Origin: Sulfurimonas sp.
GTDB lineage: Bacteria; Campylobacterota; Campylobacteria; Campylobacterales; Sulfurimonadaceae
DNA length: 64,000 bases
Assembly: GCF_028714975.1 (NCBI RefSeq)
Contig: NZ_JAQTLH010000002.1
Coordinates: 124,001 to 188,000 of the forward strand
Direction of reading: 5' to 3'
The notes under the pieces are model-generated. The model searched no databases, was not told the DNA's origin, and saw nothing but the letters and a program-made list of their open reading frames with translations. This document shows, piece after piece, positions 35,311 through 44,751 of the stretch (position 1 is its first letter; each line of letters starts with the position of its first letter). Made by a program: the position numbers and the translations under genes.

Positions 35311-36821
35311 TGGGCAGATATATAAGACAAAGTAAAGATGTCGATGTAATGCTTTTGGCAGAGGGAACTTATCCATATATCAGAGGCGGCGTTTCATCTT
35401 GGATAGCTCAACTTCTAGCCGGATTGCCGGATATAAGATTCGGAATTTGCTTTGTAGGTTCTCAAGAGAGTGAATACGGTGAAATGAGATATGAACTCCC
35501 TGATAATTTGGTTCATTTAGAAGTTCATTATATGTTTGGAGATGATAATCCGCCGGTTAAAAAAATAAAAGCAGATAAAAAAAGTTTTGAAGCTCTTAGA
35601 GAGCTTCACAAATCATTTTCACAAAAAAATGCCGATATTCCGGATATGATGAAAGATATAAATTTTTATATGAGAGATGTGACTTTTGAACATTTTTTAT
35701 ATTCAGATCTCTCTTGGGAGTTCTTAAATGAAAGTTATATGAAAAATTGCCCTGACATCCCTTTTATAGACTATTTTTGGACGTTGAGAAATATACACAG
35801 ACCGATTTGGATACTTGCTAAAATTGTTCAGAACTTTCCGTCTATAAAACTTTTTCACTCCCCCTCAACAGGGTATGCCGGTTTTTTAGGAGCATTAGGC
35901 TCATATACTAAAAATGTTCCGTATATTTTGACTGAGCACGGAATTTATACAAGAGAGAGAAAAATAGATATGTTGACTGCCGACTGGGTCAGTTTTAAGA
36001 AATCACCTCTTTTAAAACAGCCCGAAGAGTTTAACTATATTAAAAAAATGTGGGTAAATTTCTTTGAAAAAATAGGAGAGTTTTCATATAAAAGAGCAAA
36101 TACGATTTTGTCCTTATATCCAGGAGCACAAAAGATTCAAATTGCATTCGGTGCGGATGAATCCAAAACAAAAGTTATTCCAAACGGGGTTGATGTTGAC
36201 GGATTAAATGCAACTATGGTTAAAAGACAAAATCCTCCTAAGCCGATTATTACGCTTATAGGTCGTGTAGTTTCTATTAAAGATATTAAAACTTTTATTC
36301 GTGCTATTAGAATAACTCTAAATGAAATTCCCGATGTTGAAGCTTGGGTAGTCGGTCCGACGGATGAAGATCCGGAATATTTTGCCGAGTGTGAATATAT
36401 GGTCGAATCTTTAGGTTTAAAAAACAATATGAAGTTTTTAGGATTTCAAAATATTAAAAATATTCTTCCGCAATCTGCGCTTCAAACGTTAACATCCATA
36501 AGCGAGGGTATGCCGCTTGTCATACTAGAGGGTTATGCTGCCGGAGTTCCGTGTGTTGCGACTGACGTCGGTAGTTGTAGGGATTTAATATACGGCGGTT
36601 TGGATGATGAAGATATAGCACTCGGTGCTGCCGGTGCTATAACCAATATTGCAAACCCGTCCGAATTGGCAAAACAGTATATCCATTTTTTATCAGACTA
36701 TGATGCTTGGAAGAGGGCTCAGGAAGTTGCTTTGTTAAGAGTAGAAAAATATTACAGACAAGAGATGTTTTTAAAACAATATAATGATATATATTTAAAA
36801 GCTATGGACGGTAAATTGTAA
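35310..36821 (+). CDS. pelF: PelF, GT4-family glycosyltransferase of Pel synthesis
   Basis: 503 residues. Polymerises the Pel chain from UDP-sugar in the cytoplasm. The N-terminus shows AEGTYPYIRGGVSSW, very characteristic of PelF; the donor-binding half has IGRVVSIKDIKTFI and the E-x7-E element in SEGMPLVILEGY. GTG 35310 is preferred because GGAG lies six bases upstream and it overlaps the pelE stop (TAGTG); GTG 35298 would add four residues. It ends one base into pelG. Confidence 0.93.
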   Translation: MGRYIRQSKDVDVMLLAEGTYPYIRGGVSSWIAQLLAGLPDIRFGICFVGSQESEYGEMRYELPDNLVHLEVHYMFGDDNPPVKKIKADKKSFEALRELHKSFSQKNADIPDMMKDINFYMRDVTFEHFLYSDLSWEFLNESYMKNCPDIPFIDYFWTLRNIHRPIWILAKIVQNFPSIKLFHSPSTGYAGFLGALGSYTKNVPYILTEHGIYTRERKIDMLTADWVSFKKSPLLKQPEEFNYIKKMWVNFFEKIGEFSYKRANTILSLYPGAQKIQIAFGADESKTKVIPNGVDVDGLNATMVKRQNPPKPIITLIGRVVSIKDIKTFIRAIRITLNEIPDVEAWVVGPTDEDPEYFAECEYMVESLGLKNNMKFLGFQNIKNILPQSALQTLTSISEGMPLVILEGYAAGVPCVATDVGSCRDLIYGGLDDEDIALGAAGAITNIANPSELAKQYIHFLSDYDAWKRAQEVALLRVEKYYRQEMFLKQYNDIYLKAMDGKL

Positions 36822-38194
36822 TGGCCGGAATAGGTTTTGAGCTTCGCAGAATTTTAAAAAAAGATAGATTGTTATCTCTTGCTAAAGTTTATAGTTACTC
36901 TGCAGTTCTTAGTTCAGGACCTTGGGTTATATCTATCGTAGCTATTATTTTAGTCGGATTTGTAAATATTTCAACTATGGGCGCGATGAGTCAAGCCGCT
37001 AAATTTCAAATAGTTATAACTTATGCTATAGCTTTAGCTTCCAGTCTTGTAGTTACGGGGGTATTGCAGCTCCCTTTTACCAGATATGTGGCTGATTTGA
37101 TATTTGAGAAGAGAGAAGATGAAGTTCTTCCGTCATATTTCGGTGCAATTTTTCTCTCATGGTTAATCGGTCTGCCATTTGTTATTCCTTTGGTTTTTTA
37201 TATATTTGATACACAAAATCTTCTGTTTTTAATTGGAGTAATATCAATATTTTTAATTTTATGCGGAGTTTGGATATCTAGTATATTAGCTGCCAGTTTA
37301 AAATATTATATCGGTGTAGTATGGGCATATTTTGCTTCTTATGCTTTTATTGTTTTGTTCTCATATCTTTTTGGTGATAGTATAGAAGCTTTGATGTTTA
37401 TATTTTTTATAGGAAATTCAATACTATTCGTAATCTTGATGACGCTTATTATCAAATCATACAATTCGTCAATATTTATGAAGATAGATTTCTTTTTTGC
37501 CCCAAATTTTTACTGGTCTTTAGGTATCGCGGGACTTGCTTATAATCTAGGTGCATGGGTAGATAAATTTATATTTTGGTATCATCCTTTAACAGGAAAT
37601 GCAGTTATTGGAAAACTAAATGCATCGGTTGTCTACGATATACCGATATTTTTAGCCTATCTATCTATACTTCCCGGTATGGCAATTTTCTTTTATCGTT
37701 TAGAAGCCGATTTCGCAGAGAAGTACGAATTATATTATGATTCCGTAAGAAACGGCGGAACATTGGATACCATTAGAAGATATAGAAATGATATGGTTGA
37801 TGTGATTCGCCATGCAATACGTGAAATTATTATGATACAGGGTGTTTTAAATATTTTGCTGTTTTTGACGGCTCCGTCTATATTTAAAGTATTAAATATT
37901 CCACAGTTATATTTGGGATTGTTATATATTTTAACAATCGGAGCAATGCTTCAGGTTAGTTTTATGTCAGTCTTAGCGATACTTTATTATCTTGATAGAA
38001 AATTGGTGGCCATGTGGCTTTGTATAGCCTTTTTTGTTTCAAACGGAGTTTTGACTTATATATCTATCGATATGGGGCCTGCTATGTTTGGGTACGGTTA
38101 TGCTTCGTCTTTATTGTTGGTTTTTACTGCCAGTGTTATAGTTATTAGAAATGAGATGAATAGGTTGGATTATGAAACATTTATGCTGCAGTAA
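36821..38194 (+). CDS. pelG: PelG, Wzx-like inner-membrane transporter of Pel
   Basis: 457 residues with about twelve membrane helices, beginning MAGIGFELRRIL, a stretch typical of PelG. PelG belongs to the MOP/PST superfamily and is thought to move the polymer across the inner membrane with PelD, PelE and PelF. The start overlaps the pelF stop by one base, and the end overlaps pelA by 23 bases. Confidence 0.92.
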   Translation: MAGIGFELRRILKKDRLLSLAKVYSYSAVLSSGPWVISIVAIILVGFVNISTMGAMSQAAKFQIVITYAIALASSLVVTGVLQLPFTRYVADLIFEKREDEVLPSYFGAIFLSWLIGLPFVIPLVFYIFDTQNLLFLIGVISIFLILCGVWISSILAASLKYYIGVVWAYFASYAFIVLFSYLFGDSIEALMFIFFIGNSILFVILMTLIIKSYNSSIFMKIDFFFAPNFYWSLGIAGLAYNLGAWVDKFIFWYHPLTGNAVIGKLNASVVYDIPIFLAYLSILPGMAIFFYRLEADFAEKYELYYDSVRNGGTLDTIRRYRNDMVDVIRHAIREIIMIQGVLNILLFLTAPSIFKVLNIPQLYLGLLYILTIGAMLQVSFMSVLAILYYLDRKLVAMWLCIAFFVSNGVLTYISIDMGPAMFGYGYASSLLLVFTASVIVIRNEMNRLDYETFMLQ

Positions 38195-40922
38195 ATTTTT
38201 ATTTATTTTATTTGTTATTGTTACTTCTTTAAGCGGATCACTTAAGGACAAAAGCGAAATTGTTTTTTATGCAGATTATATATCATATCCAACGATAGGG
38301 ATTCACGACTACATAATAGTTCAGCCTCAAAATATAGATACAAATACGCACGGTTTTTCTATTTACAAAGATAAAATGTATGCTTATGTAAGCATATTGG
38401 AAGTAAATAAAGATACTAAAGAGTATAAAAAAATAGATCCAAAATGGATTATAGGAGAAAATAGCAGCTGGAATAGCGCGGTTTTAGATATTAGAAATAA
38501 AGATTATCAAAAATTTTTATTTGAAGAAATAATAGAAATAAAAATAAAAGAGGGGCATATAAACTTTTTTTTCGATACGCTTGACTCTTATCAAATGTAT
38601 GCAAAAACTACTGAGCAATCAAAAGAGTATGAAGATGCTTTGGTTGAGTTTATAAGCACTTTTCATAAAAAATTTCCGCATTCCAAGCTTGTTATAAATC
38701 GCGGATTTGAGATTATCGAGAGGGTTCATAAATTTGTTGAAGCGGTTTTATTTGAATCTTATCATTATGGTATAAATTCTAAGGATTTAACATATAAAAA
38801 AGTCTCTTTGGAAGATAAAAAGTGGTTAGATTCTTATATCGATAAAATCAAATCTTACGGTTTGGATTTAATAGCGGTAGATTATTTGCCTCAAAATGAA
38901 TCTGACAAGATAGATGAGTCTATAAACATTATAAAATCAAGAGGAATGATTCCGTATGTATCAATTCCTAAATTGGATATTTACGGAAAATCTTCTAAAA
39001 ATGCTCTAAAGAGAGAGATTTTGTTTCTTATAGATGAGGGTAAAAAAGATAGAAGTGTTTTGGGATCGCATATGTACGGTGCACTTCCTTTGGAGTATCT
39101 GGGGTATATACAAGAACTATATGAGATAAACCAAGGATTGCCGAAGATTGAAAATATGGGACATTATGCCGGTGTAGTAGTATGGCTGGAGCAGCCGTAT
39201 AAAGATCCAAAAAGTTTGACAAAATGGGTAACCAAGCTTCATTCGCTAGGAATAAAGGTTGTGTTTATCGATAATTTCGGTACTTTTATAAAGAGTACGG
39301 CTTTGGACTCTTTGGGTATTGAAACCATAGATGCAGAAGAGAGTATCTCGGATAAAAAAACTATAATATTTAAAGATGATATGATTGGTTATGAAGTACA
39401 GCCGCCTCTGTCTATAGGTGATAGATATTTAAAACCAAGAGATTCAAAACCACTGATTATTTATGAAGATGAACATAAAAAACAATCGGTTCATGCGGCG
39501 ATAACCCCGTGGGGCGGCTATGCTTTAGATGAAGTTGCTATAATAGAGATCAATAAAGAAAATCTTTGGGTTATTAACCCTTTTGAATTTTTTCGACAAG
39601 CTTTGAGATTAAAACCTTTGGCAGTTCCCGATACGACTACGCAGAATGCAAACCGTTTATTGTTTTCGCATATAGACGGCGATGGAATTATGAATAGAGC
39701 AGAGTGGAATCCTGAACTGTTTTCAGGTGATATAATTTTAGAAAATATTTTAAAAGTGTATAAAATTCCACATACCGTATCTGTAATAGGTGCCGAGATA
39801 AATCCGGAGGGACTTTATCCCGATATTTCGCAAAAGATGATAAATATAGCAAAGCGGATTTATAGTTTGGATAATGTCGAAGGAGCTACACATACATATA
39901 CGCATCCGTTTTCTTGGGGTAAAATAGTAGACGGAAATCTTGATGAAGAGTATAGACTGAAAGTGAAAAATTATAAATTTTCATTGGAGAGAGAGTTTAA
40001 AGTATCCCTAGATGATATAAGCACAAAGCTGCAACCGCCAAATAAACCGCGTGCGAATATTGTTTTTTGGAGCGGTTCGTGCGACCCTAGAGAGGATGTT
40101 TTAAAATATATATATAAAAATAGGTTTTTAAATATAAACGGCGGCTATACAACGATAACAAATACATCTCCATGGCTTTCAAATGTAGCGCCGATCGGTT
40201 TAAAAAGAGGAGATTATTATCAAATTTATACAGGCGCTCAAAATGAAAATGTATATACTAATAACTGGCTTGAATCTTTTTGGGGATTTAAAAAAGTCGT
40301 ACAGACATTTAAGTTAACCGATACTCCAAAAAGGCTTAAACCGATAGATATCTATTATCATCTATATTCCGGTTCAAAAAGAGCTTCTTTAAATGCTCTA
40401 AAGTATGTTTTTGATTGGGCATTGGAGCAGGATGTTTTTCCTATATTTACATCTGAGTATATTTATAACGCGATGGATTATTATGTCGTATCCATAGCAA
40501 ATGAGTCGGATGAATGGCTTGTTGAGGGAACTAAATCATTAAAAACTCTTCGTTTTGAAAAACCTGATTTGAGTGTTGATATAAAAAATTCTAAAGGGGT
40601 TGTCGGATTTAAAACCATCCAAAACAGAACATATATACACCTAGATGAAAGTCAAAAACAACTTTTAACTTTAAAAGAAAATGCGGTAAATAAAAAAGCT
40701 TATCTCATAGATGCGAATGCTAAAGTAACCAACTACACCACAAGCGATAAAGAACAGATATTTTCGTTTAGCGGTCACACAGATTTAAAGCTTAGTTTTT
40801 ATCTTCCAAGCAACTGTACACTCAAATCATCTTCGCAAGCTCTAACAAAAAAGGATAAAAATAAGATATCTTTAGAGTATAAAAATATAAATAAAGTAAA
40901 TATAAATGTCACATGTCAATGA
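38172..40922 (+). CDS. pelA: PelA, Pel glycoside hydrolase and deacetylase
   Basis: 916 residues (Pseudomonas PelA 948). Signal peptide about 1-21. The hydrolase domain (about 30-270, GH166 type) has Glu195 in VLFES at the place of the catalytic glutamate. The deacetylase domain starts near residue 495 with SHIDGDG, whose aspartates bind metal, and continues with THTYTHPF near 572, whose histidines complete the site. A beta-rich end follows. The periplasmic enzyme trims and deacetylates the GalNAc-rich polymer. Start overlaps pelG. Confidence 0.92.
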   Translation: MKHLCCSKFLFILFVIVTSLSGSLKDKSEIVFYADYISYPTIGIHDYIIVQPQNIDTNTHGFSIYKDKMYAYVSILEVNKDTKEYKKIDPKWIIGENSSWNSAVLDIRNKDYQKFLFEEIIEIKIKEGHINFFFDTLDSYQMYAKTTEQSKEYEDALVEFISTFHKKFPHSKLVINRGFEIIERVHKFVEAVLFESYHYGINSKDLTYKKVSLEDKKWLDSYIDKIKSYGLDLIAVDYLPQNESDKIDESINIIKSRGMIPYVSIPKLDIYGKSSKNALKREILFLIDEGKKDRSVLGSHMYGALPLEYLGYIQELYEINQGLPKIENMGHYAGVVVWLEQPYKDPKSLTKWVTKLHSLGIKVVFIDNFGTFIKSTALDSLGIETIDAEESISDKKTIIFKDDMIGYEVQPPLSIGDRYLKPRDSKPLIIYEDEHKKQSVHAAITPWGGYALDEVAIIEINKENLWVINPFEFFRQALRLKPLAVPDTTTQNANRLLFSHIDGDGIMNRAEWNPELFSGDIILENILKVYKIPHTVSVIGAEINPEGLYPDISQKMINIAKRIYSLDNVEGATHTYTHPFSWGKIVDGNLDEEYRLKVKNYKFSLEREFKVSLDDISTKLQPPNKPRANIVFWSGSCDPREDVLKYIYKNRFLNINGGYTTITNTSPWLSNVAPIGLKRGDYYQIYTGAQNENVYTNNWLESFWGFKKVVQTFKLTDTPKRLKPIDIYYHLYSGSKRASLNALKYVFDWALEQDVFPIFTSEYIYNAMDYYVVSIANESDEWLVEGTKSLKTLRFEKPDLSVDIKNSKGVVGFKTIQNRTYIHLDESQKQLLTLKENAVNKKAYLIDANAKVTNYTTSDKEQIFSFSGHTDLKLSFYLPSNCTLKSSSQALTKKDKNKISLEYKNINKVNINVTCQ

Positions 40923-41937
40923 AGATAGACTTCAAGTAGCAACATATAAAGAGATAGCTATCGTATTTGCTACATTTGTTGTTATTTTATTTTTTTTATA
41001 TCCAAAAGAGTTGATAAAAGATCAAATATTACGAGAAGACTCCAACTATGATTTGAGCATGCTCTATCTAAAAAATATGTTAAAGCATGACCCTAAAAAT
41101 GAGTCATTGATGTTGACATTGGCTAAGGTGGGTTTACAATCCGGTAAAAAGGATATCTCGTTGAGATTGGTTGAGTTATTGCACTCAAGCAGTGATGAAA
41201 AAATAAAAAAAGAGGCATATACATTGGGTTATACTCTGCATAAAGAAAATTATTATCTAGTTGATACCCAAGAACAAAAAGAACAAATTATTAAAAAACT
41301 AAAAAGTATATTTTTAAATATAGTCGAAGACAATCTTTATGATGTACAAGATTTGGATATATGGTACGAAGAGGCCATTTTTTTGAACGACTATTTAAGT
41401 GCACATAATCTATTGTTAAAAAAATTAAAACAAAACGATAATGATATACAATCACTAGAGCGTATTTATTACCTTTTAAATAAAATGGGTAAAGACTCAT
41501 TGCCGTATCTGCAACAATTGCAAAAAAAAGACAAAGCCAATGCGTTAAAATGGATAATGGCCGAATACTATCTTCTGATGGATAAGCAAAAGTATACTGA
41601 GGCAGAAATACTTTTGAAAAAACACTCTTTAAATTCAGACTCTTTTGTAAAAGAGCTGGCACATTTTTACAACTATACTAAACAATACGGCAAGGCTTCC
41701 CAAGCTTATATAGAGATTTATAATAAATCAAAAGATAAAGAATATCTTATAAAGGCTATAGAGTCTCTACAAGCTGGAAATTATTTAAAAGAATCGGTAG
41801 AATTGGCTCAAAAATATGAAAACTTTTATATAAACGATAAAGAATTTAGAATTTTTTTGTTAAAAGTTTATTTGGCAGGCGGAGATGTAAAGCTGGCGTC
41901 AAAATTGGCTAAAAAAATAATGGACTTAGAAAAATGA
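40906..41937 (+). CDS. PelB-like inner part: membrane anchor plus TPRs
   Basis: 343 residues: one membrane helix near 15-32 (followed by YPKELI), then helical repeats of TPR type, for example near 45-70, 195-230 and 255-275. In Pseudomonas one protein, PelB (1193 residues), carries an N-terminal membrane helix, a long TPR array and a C-terminal barrel; this gene matches its first part. It overlaps pelA by 17 bases and the next gene by four. No signal cleavage site is evident, so it probably stays in the inner membrane and reaches into the periplasm. Confidence 0.75.
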   Translation: MSHVNEDRLQVATYKEIAIVFATFVVILFFLYPKELIKDQILREDSNYDLSMLYLKNMLKHDPKNESLMLTLAKVGLQSGKKDISLRLVELLHSSSDEKIKKEAYTLGYTLHKENYYLVDTQEQKEQIIKKLKSIFLNIVEDNLYDVQDLDIWYEEAIFLNDYLSAHNLLLKKLKQNDNDIQSLERIYYLLNKMGKDSLPYLQQLQKKDKANALKWIMAEYYLLMDKQKYTEAEILLKKHSLNSDSFVKELAHFYNYTKQYGKASQAYIEIYNKSKDKEYLIKAIESLQAGNYLKESVELAQKYENFYINDKEFRIFLLKVYLAGGDVKLASKLAKKIMDLEK

Positions 41938-44735
41938 AAATATATATTTTAATATTTTTAAGTCTTATTTTTTTATTTGCCGATGATATTGCCAAAAGTG
42001 CTAAAGTTGATGTAAACAACTCATTTGTTGATAAAAAGGATGAAGAATTAAGATTGCTTTTGCAGGTATTTTTATATGACAATGACATTGAAAATGCCTA
42101 TAAAGCCGCTAAACTAGGTTATAAAAGAGATCCGAACTCTATATATTGGAATCAGAAAATGGCCGAAACATCTAAATGGAGCGGGCGCAATAATGAAGCT
42201 ATAAAATATATGTTTTTTATATATGAGAAAACTAAAGATCAAGAGGTTAAACAAAATCTTATTAATTACGGGCTGCAAACTTATCAATATGAGAGTATTG
42301 AAGATTTGGTAGTCTCTAATGCTTTGAGTAAACCGACAAAAGAGAATATAGACTTAATGGAATTTGTCTATTCTGAGATAGGATTTCCTGAAAAATCGGC
42401 AGCTATTTTAGAAGCAGAGTATAACAAAGAGAGTTCAAAGATTGACTATTTGTCGCGTGCGCTTCGGATATATACGGATATCGGTGATTTAACAAATGCT
42501 TCAAGAATCGTTAATATTTTAGAAAAAAATAAGCTCTATACAAAAGAGACTGCTATACAAATAACTTACTTTTACTATACGCAAAAAAATATGGATTTAG
42601 CGTATGAAAAACTGCTGATAGCTAAAAAATTTATTGATGATGAAGATATAAAGTATTTGCAGTTGTTGAGTGATCTTGGATGGTATATGCAAGATTATTC
42701 AAATGGTGCAGAAGTTATCAAAAAACTGATGTCATTAGACAATGCCCGCATAGTTGATTATGAGAGGGTTATTCAGTTTTACCAAGGTAAGGATTTAGAT
42801 TTTGTTTTAAAAGCATGTAAAGAAGCTTATAAAAAACATCAGGCATCCTATCTTTTTTATTACTATGCAAACAATGCGGTAAAATTAAATCGCTATGATG
42901 ATTTAAAAGATTTTATGACAGAGATAGACAATGATGACACGTATATAAAAAATGAAGCACTTTACTGGGTGATAAAAGCTCAAGTTTTTAAATATTATAA
43001 AGATTTAGAGATGTCTAAAAGTGCTTTAAAAGTAGCGCAAAGTTTAGATTTGGGTAATTTAAATATGAAATTGACGCTTTTTTGGTTTTATATAGAAAAT
43101 CATTTTGACGAAGAGTTAAAAACTGTTTTAAAAGATCTTGAAGAGACTCAAAATATAAGTGATGAGTATTATATGCCTATGGCATCTGCATATTTTTATT
43201 TGCAAGATATCGACAGAGCGTCATACTATTTACAACAGCTTACAGATACAAATCATTACAGTGTAAATAGTTTGGATTTTAAGTTTTTAAAAGCATATAT
43301 ATATAAAGCTCAAAACGATGAAGACTCTTTTAATAGTAGCATAAAAACTATTTTAAAAGAGTTGGAGGAAAACGGCAGAGGAGATAGCTCGCTATTAAAA
43401 AACGATACATACTTAAATAGATATCTTCGTGCTTCTTTATATACATTGAGTGCAGATGAATTTCAAAAAAAACTTTTTGAATCAAAAGAGTATCTATTAA
43501 AGAAAAATTATGATGAAATTTCTTACTCTTTTGCAATAGATAACGGTGCATACGAAGATAGTGGTTTGATATATCAAAATATTCAAAATAAAGAGATATG
43601 GCATAGATTTAACAATGCCGTGATTTTCCAAAATCGCAGTGAAATTGAAGATATGCTAGAACTTTATCTAGCAAGTTTACCAGTTGATGATGCATCTTCA
43701 GAAGCAAAAAAAGATGGTCAAATAGCGCTCTCTCAGACATTAGCTTATGATAGTTTAGATAAAAACAGTTATTCAGAAAATAGCTATATTCAACATCTCT
43801 CTTTATCAAAAGATTATGCGAATAAGTTTGATGCAAAATTCTCGCATTATAAAAGAGACGAGCTTTTGCAAAAATCTTTACAACTGAATAACAAAATTTA
43901 TATATTAAACGGTTGGTATCTCTTTAATGAAGTTGATTATGTAAAAAACTCAATCTTAGATGAAAATCTTTTTAACCAAATCCCAAAAGATACGATAAAA
44001 GCCGGTATGGAACTAAGAAAGATTTATGACAAAGTTTATTTTGATTTCGGTTTGGCTTATCATGAATCTATGAAAAATTATTTATCATATAAAATAGATG
44101 CTTCTTATCAGATGAGTAAAAATTTAAAAACAGATATCTCTTATGAAAAAAATAAAGAAGCCAAAGAGAGTATCGGACTGCTGCTTGGCGGTAAAAAAAC
44201 TTCATACGATTTTAAAATTAATTGGAATGTACTAAACTCTACTTCGTTAAATATTCTATACGAATTAAACGATTATAGCTCACAAGATGATGTGGAATTA
44301 ACAAAAGGCAGTTATGCTCGTATATCGGCTAGTAAAGCATATAGACTTGGATATCCTGATATATCTGTTGAAGCCTTTTATGATTACGGCGCTTACTCGG
44401 CAGGCAGTAACTCCTTAAATGGCACAATAGATATGTTGTATAAAAAACCCACTTTAGCCGTGCCGAAAGATTTTTATAACATAGGAGCAGTTTTTAATTA
44501 CGGTATGGTAAATAGTAACTCATATACAAGGGTTTGGAGACCTTTCTTTTCATTTAGTCCTTACTATAACGGTCAATCAAACTCATTTAATTTTGGATTT
44601 GACGGGGGGATGGGCGGAAAAATATTTAATCAAGATCATCTAGTTTTTGGTTTAAATTACTCAGAATCCGTAAATGGAGTTTCCGCTAAGGCTATGGAAT
44701 TTTATATAAAGTATCATTTTTTATATGCTAAATAA
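41934..44735 (+). CDS. pelB: PelB-like outer part: TPRs plus outer-membrane barrel
   Basis: 933 residues. A signal peptide-like start (about 1-17, LFADD), then TPR-like helical repeats to about 600 (WNQKMAETSKWSGRNNEA near 57 is a clear one), then a C-terminal third of alternating beta strands that should form the export barrel. PelB makes the outer-membrane pore for Pel, with TPRs that guide the deacetylase. With the previous gene the total is 1276 residues. It ends 16 bases from the convergent galE stop. Confidence 0.83.
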   Translation: MKIYILIFLSLIFLFADDIAKSAKVDVNNSFVDKKDEELRLLLQVFLYDNDIENAYKAAKLGYKRDPNSIYWNQKMAETSKWSGRNNEAIKYMFFIYEKTKDQEVKQNLINYGLQTYQYESIEDLVVSNALSKPTKENIDLMEFVYSEIGFPEKSAAILEAEYNKESSKIDYLSRALRIYTDIGDLTNASRIVNILEKNKLYTKETAIQITYFYYTQKNMDLAYEKLLIAKKFIDDEDIKYLQLLSDLGWYMQDYSNGAEVIKKLMSLDNARIVDYERVIQFYQGKDLDFVLKACKEAYKKHQASYLFYYYANNAVKLNRYDDLKDFMTEIDNDDTYIKNEALYWVIKAQVFKYYKDLEMSKSALKVAQSLDLGNLNMKLTLFWFYIENHFDEELKTVLKDLEETQNISDEYYMPMASAYFYLQDIDRASYYLQQLTDTNHYSVNSLDFKFLKAYIYKAQNDEDSFNSSIKTILKELEENGRGDSSLLKNDTYLNRYLRASLYTLSADEFQKKLFESKEYLLKKNYDEISYSFAIDNGAYEDSGLIYQNIQNKEIWHRFNNAVIFQNRSEIEDMLELYLASLPVDDASSEAKKDGQIALSQTLAYDSLDKNSYSENSYIQHLSLSKDYANKFDAKFSHYKRDELLQKSLQLNNKIYILNGWYLFNEVDYVKNSILDENLFNQIPKDTIKAGMELRKIYDKVYFDFGLAYHESMKNYLSYKIDASYQMSKNLKTDISYEKNKEAKESIGLLLGGKKTSYDFKINWNVLNSTSLNILYELNDYSSQDDVELTKGSYARISASKAYRLGYPDISVEAFYDYGAYSAGSNSLNGTIDMLYKKPTLAVPKDFYNIGAVFNYGMVNSNSYTRVWRPFFSFSPYYNGQSNSFNFGFDGGMGGKIFNQDHLVFGLNYSESVNGVSAKAMEFYIKYHFLYAK

Positions 44736-44751
44736 AAGTTAAGGGTGTGCT

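Noticed and set aside
40906-44735. PelB broken by a frameshift
   Set aside because: The second gene starts with its own signal peptide and the overlap is a normal ATGA, so this is a designed two-gene layout.
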